Source: Calendula officinalis (Eukaryota; Streptophyta; Magnoliopsida; Asterales; Asteraceae). From it: 64,000 nucleotides of DNA. A program made the position numbers and the translations under genes. Below, in pieces: positions 59,290-64,000 of the stretch (within the stretch, counting starts at the first letter, position 1; each line of letters opens with the position of its first letter). The notes beneath the pieces are model-generated. The model saw only the letters and a list, made by a program, of their open reading frames with translations, searched no databases and was not told where the DNA came from. Location of the stretch: contig OY970824.1 of assembly GCA_963853835.1 (NCBI GenBank), forward strand, positions 76,580,372-76,644,371, given 5' to 3'.

Positions 59290-60426
59290 ATGACCGTAGT
59301 CAAACATATTAGTAGTATATGACTAGAACTGGTAATGTACAAATAAATATTTATACATTATAGGCTTATAAAAATGATATTGATGCCTATTATTTGTGTC
59401 TAATTACTAAAAATGACATGTGTAATTCACTATTTATCTTTCCTCGTATCATTTTTTTTATTTCGACATTTATTTTGATCAAGTATGTATGCAACCAAAT
59501 AGACACAAATAATAGACATCAATACAATTTTTCTACACTTATATATTGTACAAGTTTATGATGTTCTATTAAACACTTTAAATAACATTAAATTAATTCT
59601 AAACAAATGTGTTTTCATCGATTGTTAATTCTTATATAATGACTAGACAGATATGTAACATAGCACATCGATGAAATATCTAAATATTTATTTATGTTAA
59701 GTATTTAAATGATTATCTAATAAGATAAACAAATGGCAAACTTGCTTTTATTTAAGAGATAATTGTGTTTGAAAACGCTTTCAGAAAATCAGAAACAAAA
59801 AAAAAAAAAAAAGAATGTAAGACAGAGAAAAATGAATTTTCCTGATGGCGTGAATAATTGCGTATATATTACTTAAATGGAATAAAAAACAGTTCATATA
59901 ATGAACAGTTGGGAAATTGGTGTCATCTATTTTAATACTCCGTATGACTTATTTATTGAAGTAAAGGAGATCAAATCTGGTTCAAATTTAAAATCGGAGT
60001 TGCTGCCAACTGCCAAGCTTTGACTACATTCACATGATCCATTTCTTGATTTTGACTCAATCTTGCAATAGTTCTAACGTTTCTTTTTCTTCTTTTAACT
60101 AAAGAAATTGATTTAATGTACAGATTCCATTCAAGATAAAGTAAAGGGATGTAGTTTAGGATCAGAAATTCGATCCAAATTTTTCAAAAATTTCAGAATC
60201 CGATTTTAATAGTTATTTCAAAATTTTCAGAAATAAGATATCTTAAAAATACCCTTTCTTCTATTTTTTACATTTTGAGGAAAATATCCGAATATAACTG
60301 AAGAATATCCGAAATATTTAGATAACTGGATTTTTGGATATGGATTCGGATTACTAAAAATCCACTATCCGGATATTCAGATTTCCAGATATCCGTTTTT
60401 GAACACCCATATATGAGATATAGAGA
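59290..60426. other. Intergenic region
   Basis: AT-rich, with no gene or clear element. The words ATATCCG and GGATATCCGG-like repeats near 60280-60400 hint at a worn repeat. Confidence 0.35.
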
Positions 60427-60508
60427 TGTCACGCCCCGAATTTTCAATAATTAATTTATTTACGTTTTAATTATTAAAACTTTAATTGTAATAATTATTT
60501 TGTGGCAT

Positions 60509-61177
60509 CTATATATATATATAAATTGAGTTTCAAGTTTGAAGTTGTATTAATTACCTTGCATTTAATATTAATAATAATAATCTAATAAATATATTTA
60601 TAAAAAATAATAATAAGTTAATCAATTGTAAGATCAAAAGTTTACCATAAATAAAATAATAATAATGTAATAAATCCATTATAAGAAATAAGAAATTAAT
60701 CAATTATAAGATAAAAAGTTTTACCATAAATAAATCATATTTATAAACATAACACTAATATATATATAAATCAATTATAAGATAAAAAAACAATTTAATA
60801 ATTATTTTAGAAGTCTTAATAGGTCGATTTATTAGTTTTATTATAAACATACATGAGTTTATTAATTATATTAATTTACTAATATTAAATTTCTAATATT
60901 AAGATAAAAATTTAAATTAAATTGTTATACTTAATATATAGGTTTTAGTTCAAGTAGATGAAGTGTCCCAATTTAAGATTAATAAATTTAAATTAAATTG
61001 TTTCCTCCAACAAATTTTGCTTATTTAGTAGAGCACTCACAATCAACCTAAACATGTTAGCGATCTTGATTTTAGTACTCTGCCCGTTACACCAATACAA
61101 TGTATTCGATTTACCTTTAAATAACGTTTTATCATGAACAAAGCCCGTGCATCGCACGGGCCATGTTGCCTCGTTAT
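60509..61177 (+). mobile_element. Possible non-autonomous Helitron within the solo LTR
   Basis: The left end TCTATATATATATATAAATT follows an A, and the right end has the hairpin GCCCGTGCATCGCACGGGC (61142-61160) followed 12 bp later by CTCG before a T. Plant Helitrons start TC, end hairpin plus CTRR and insert between A and T. The final CTCG deviates from CTRR by one base. The inner part is strongly AT-rich, unlike the rest of the LTR. Tentative. Confidence 0.4.
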
Positions 61178-63148
61178 GTGAAATAAACGTGTTTGTGGTT
61201 TACTATGAGTGTTATTTAATAATGGGGTGTGACGGTTCATCTATACAAGTTAATTAACTTTGTGTGACGTTCTATTTACTCGACGTCTAGATTCCCGGGT
61301 ATTGAGTGTCGGGCCGAAGGCCAAGGCCGAGACCCACAATTAAGTTCGGTTTTGAGGGTCAATGAAAGAGTAAAAAGACCGAACCTTTTTCTAATATTAT
61401 TTAATAGGTGATATTCGGTTCAAGAGAAAAGAGGAGGCCGAGTCCACCTTGCAGGCCCGAAGTTGATGATCTTTCTAAGCCTGTACGAATGATTGGCCAA
61501 GGGCCCATTTTACTAATCGTTATTATCAGCCTTTTTATAATAAACGTATCCCTAAACCTCTTCTGGCTGTATCTTTCTCTAATCCCTACCGTCATCGAGA
61601 TCATCTTCTTCCCCCTTCGAGCAGGCAGCAATCAGGTGAGGGTTTCACCTTAGTTTTCCTTTGGTTGTAATAATTTCGTGAAATTCTAAGTCTTGGATGT
61701 GCAGCCTTTCTACAAACCGTGCGTGTCGAGCAGAAATCACGTCGAATATCTGATTGGTCAATCGTGAAACAGCAGTGGGATCAAGCAGTTGTAATAATCG
61801 GTGAGTTCGGTAAAAAGTTTACATGTTTCGTTTTTCTATTAATCCTTTCGATCTCTAAGTCCCGTTGTTGTTTTCTTGTAATCTAACAGAGGCAGTCAGT
61901 GATTAATCAGTTGGGGTATCGAGTAGAGAGTGGCGGGATTGTAACTGAGCTAATTTAGCAGATTCTTATGGACGTCGGGACCGAACCGTAGCTGTGATCG
62001 AGTGTAATTGGTTTGGGCTGTCACGGTTGTCTTTCGGGATTATCGGGCTGAGCTCAGTGAACCCGGGGTGTAGTGATAGCTTTGGCATTTCTCATTTCGG
62101 TATAATTCAATTCCTTATTTCATCGTTCGTTTAGTTTGAGTTTTGTTTGTTACTTAACTGTTGACAGATACTGTCTGACCTGTTCGGGTCAACTTTTTGA
62201 CCTGCCTCGTGTCAAAATCGGGACCCTGTGTCTTCTGGACTTTTGTAACTCGTTGTTGTACCTTTCCGTGGCCGCAGACGGCTCATTAATTGAGATTACG
62301 GTTTCTGAGATATGGTCATTTTCGTAACAGACTGCAGTGCTGAAATACAACACCGAGCAACCCTGTTGCAGGCCTGTTTCAGTACCCTTCGGGGCAGAAC
62401 CAAGCCGAACTTTCTATAGACGAGTTGTAGTATTATATGACTACTATATGCTGTAAAAATTTGGTGTAAATCGGTATACCGGGTTGAAAGTTATGGTCGG
62501 CCGTTTTTGCTGTAATATGTGTTTCAAGTATGTTGATTTTCGGGTTGCTAAAAGGGGTTTTATAAATTCATCACTTTTCTGGCAGAATCTGCCCTTCTGT
62601 TCTCAACTGTTTTTGACCTGCTTAAAATAACCTTTTGAGTTTTTGGCCCGAGGTGGTACCTTTCTTTCTGAGTTATCTTTCCGATGCCGTAAACCTCTCG
62701 TTAATCTGATTTACAGTTTAAAAGTTATGCCCATTTTAATCTGCTGCTGTTAGGAACTTGACCTGTGCAACATGCCTGTCTTGTGACATTATTTTGAGAC
62801 CCTTAGAGTCTGTTTTGTCCAGTGACCGTCTCACAGTGATTTGTAGTTCTGGTTGTCTAGTTTATGTGATAAAAATATGGGAAAAATCTATTGATCCGTT
62901 TAAAAGTTATGGCAGTTTCGGTGAGACTAACGGGTGCTGCCAATTTTTTCAAAATTAAGTCCTTGGGGTGGATTTTAATTCGGGGTTTCATTTTATGTTT
63001 TTAGGATCGTCTAGGAGTAACCGAGCAGCGCCTTGGAGTGTCAAGGATCTTTCGGAGCTTACGTATTCTAAGTGAGTATTCTCACCGTGTATTCAGTTAT
63101 AACGTTATACATTCATGACTTATATGTTACATTACTTGCACCATAATT

Positions 63149-63250
63149 GATATCTGAGTTTGATCTGTTATCTGAGTTTGATCTGTTATCTGAGTTATCT
63201 GTGATTTGAGCTATCTGTGATCTGAGCTATCTGGGTTATCTGAGTTAATT
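63149..63250. repeat. ATCTGAGTT-based tandem repeats in the solo LTR
   Basis: About eight loose copies of a 9- to 17-bp unit (GATCTGTTATCTGAGTTT and shorter forms), followed by related CTGAGTTTTGG words to 63370. Confidence 0.6.
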
Positions 63251-63834
63251 ATGTTAAAGAGATAAAAACATAATAATACACATATCTGAGTTTTGGCTAT
63301 ATGCCTATTTTGGGATCACCTACCGTCTGAGTTTTTGGGATCACCTCCCGACTGAGTTTTGGCTTACGCCTATCTGAGGTGTGAGGAGGTGCGATCGACC
63401 CGAATCACACAAGCGCGCTATATAAATAAATCTGAGTAATAAAATTTGAGAAACAAATCTGAGTAATTAACTGAGTAGATTCTGAGTAGGAGTACACCGA
63501 TGTGACTCATGTGTTGTATGTTATGATTGTGTGCATTTTGAGATTATTCACTCAGCTTCCCAGCTGACCCAAACTTTCCCCCACATTGTTTCAGGTACCA
63601 GCAAAGGAAAGGAGAAGGTGGACGGTTGACCGCTGTATCTTTCCAGTGCTGATGTGGACATCATTTAATATTTTAAAACACTTTATTTTATTTAAACTAT
63701 TTCCGCATTAAATACATTTTTAAATGAAAATATTATTGTTGAGATTTAATTATTCAAGTTATTGGGACCTTTTTATTTAAAATCTTGTACTCAAAAGTTT
63801 TAAATTTTTACAAAATTTTGTATGTTACAAGAGA

Positions 63835-64000
63835 GTCATACTTGTACGTATGTGGGAGTAGAGAGTCTGCTTTTATAAATACCTCAGGTATAAGTGTGTA
63901 GTGGAAAAATTATGATTTCATGAATATTCTCAATACTCTAAAAATATAAAATAATATAAATATGTATGACACATAGAGTTGCGTTCAAGGAGGTATATCA
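63835..64000. other. Flank of the solo LTR
   Basis: AT-rich sequence to the window edge; no feature seen. Confidence 0.4.

Larger units (their letters stand above)
60427..63829 (+). mobile_element. Solo LTR of a large gypsy-type retrotransposon
   Basis: It starts TGTCACGCCCCGAATTTTC and ends GTATGTTACA. AGAGA stands on both sides (60422-60426 and 63830-63834), the 5-bp duplication expected of LTR insertion. There is no second LTR, primer site or coding region. The interior has the loose repeats of phrases such as TTTAAAAGTTATGSC and the TTTCAGGTACCAGCAAAGGA near the 3' end, usual for long chromovirus LTRs in some asterids. Open frames of 60-80 codons within it look like chance. Its 3.4 kb may include a nested Helitron (60509-61177). 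Confidence 0.75.

Noticed and set aside
61401..61653. Frames of 76-81 codons on both strands, also 62136-62327 and 62758-62958
   Set aside because: They are inside the solo LTR, overlap each other on opposite strands and carry no family motif.

Overview
The window looks like a nuclear segment from a eudicot plant. It is AT-rich and dominated by transposable elements, with only three ordinary host genes that I can support: a phytosulfokine peptide precursor (9232-9543, +), a BSD-domain protein (10276-12333, -) and a PUB30/PUB31-type U-box ARM E3 ubiquitin ligase (27966-29285, -). All introns seen are GT-AG. The style of the large LTR sequences recalls Asteraceae or a related asterid, but that is a guess; no species can be named from sequence alone.

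Left part (1-15 kb): three Stowaway-like MITEs with the CTCCCTCCGTCCC end lie ahead of a Mutator-like transposase gene (2581-5214). That gene fuses a MULE transposase and a SWIM finger to an OTU cysteine protease, with one frameshift in a run of eight T. A short hAT MITE with an 8-bp target duplication and another Stowaway-like element follow. The phytosulfokine and BSD genes sit together at 9.2-12.3 kb, with a MITE about 265 bp upstream of the BSD start codon.

Middle part (15-27 kb): three different inverted-repeat elements (15239-16158, 19808-21743, 21868-24219) each sit in or beside long (TA)n microsatellites. Their end sequences differ, but all carry a 7- to 9-bp word three times with offsets of 18 and 8-9 bp. 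Two of them hold small spliced genes that stay open across predicted introns, and one also carries what looks like a captured TAF12 exon. A further element (about 24574-25548) has GC-rich blocks and a CACATGTG-based minisatellite. A possible Helitron fills part of 16-19.7 kb.

Right part (30-64 kb): a tandem duplication is interrupted by a MITE that itself holds a MITE. A 5'-truncated LINE with a hAT insertion follows. Then comes a large nested block at 36594-55695: the 3' part of a Tekay-like Ty3/gypsy chromovirus, whose 2.1-kb 3' LTR has been split by two related non-autonomous LTR retrotransposons (38768-46322 with TSD TGGAT, 47443-55276 with TSD GAAAC). Both are antisense to the host element and carry an initiator-tRNA-Met primer site but no coding region. 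Beyond it are a hAT-like remnant, a 895-bp MULE with perfect 9-bp TSDs and a 3.4-kb solo LTR with AGAGA target duplications.

The host genes show no functional link with each other. The interest of the window is in the mobile elements: their nesting order, shared cis-sequence architecture and captured or internal small genes. All coordinates of splice sites and element ends are from reading by eye.
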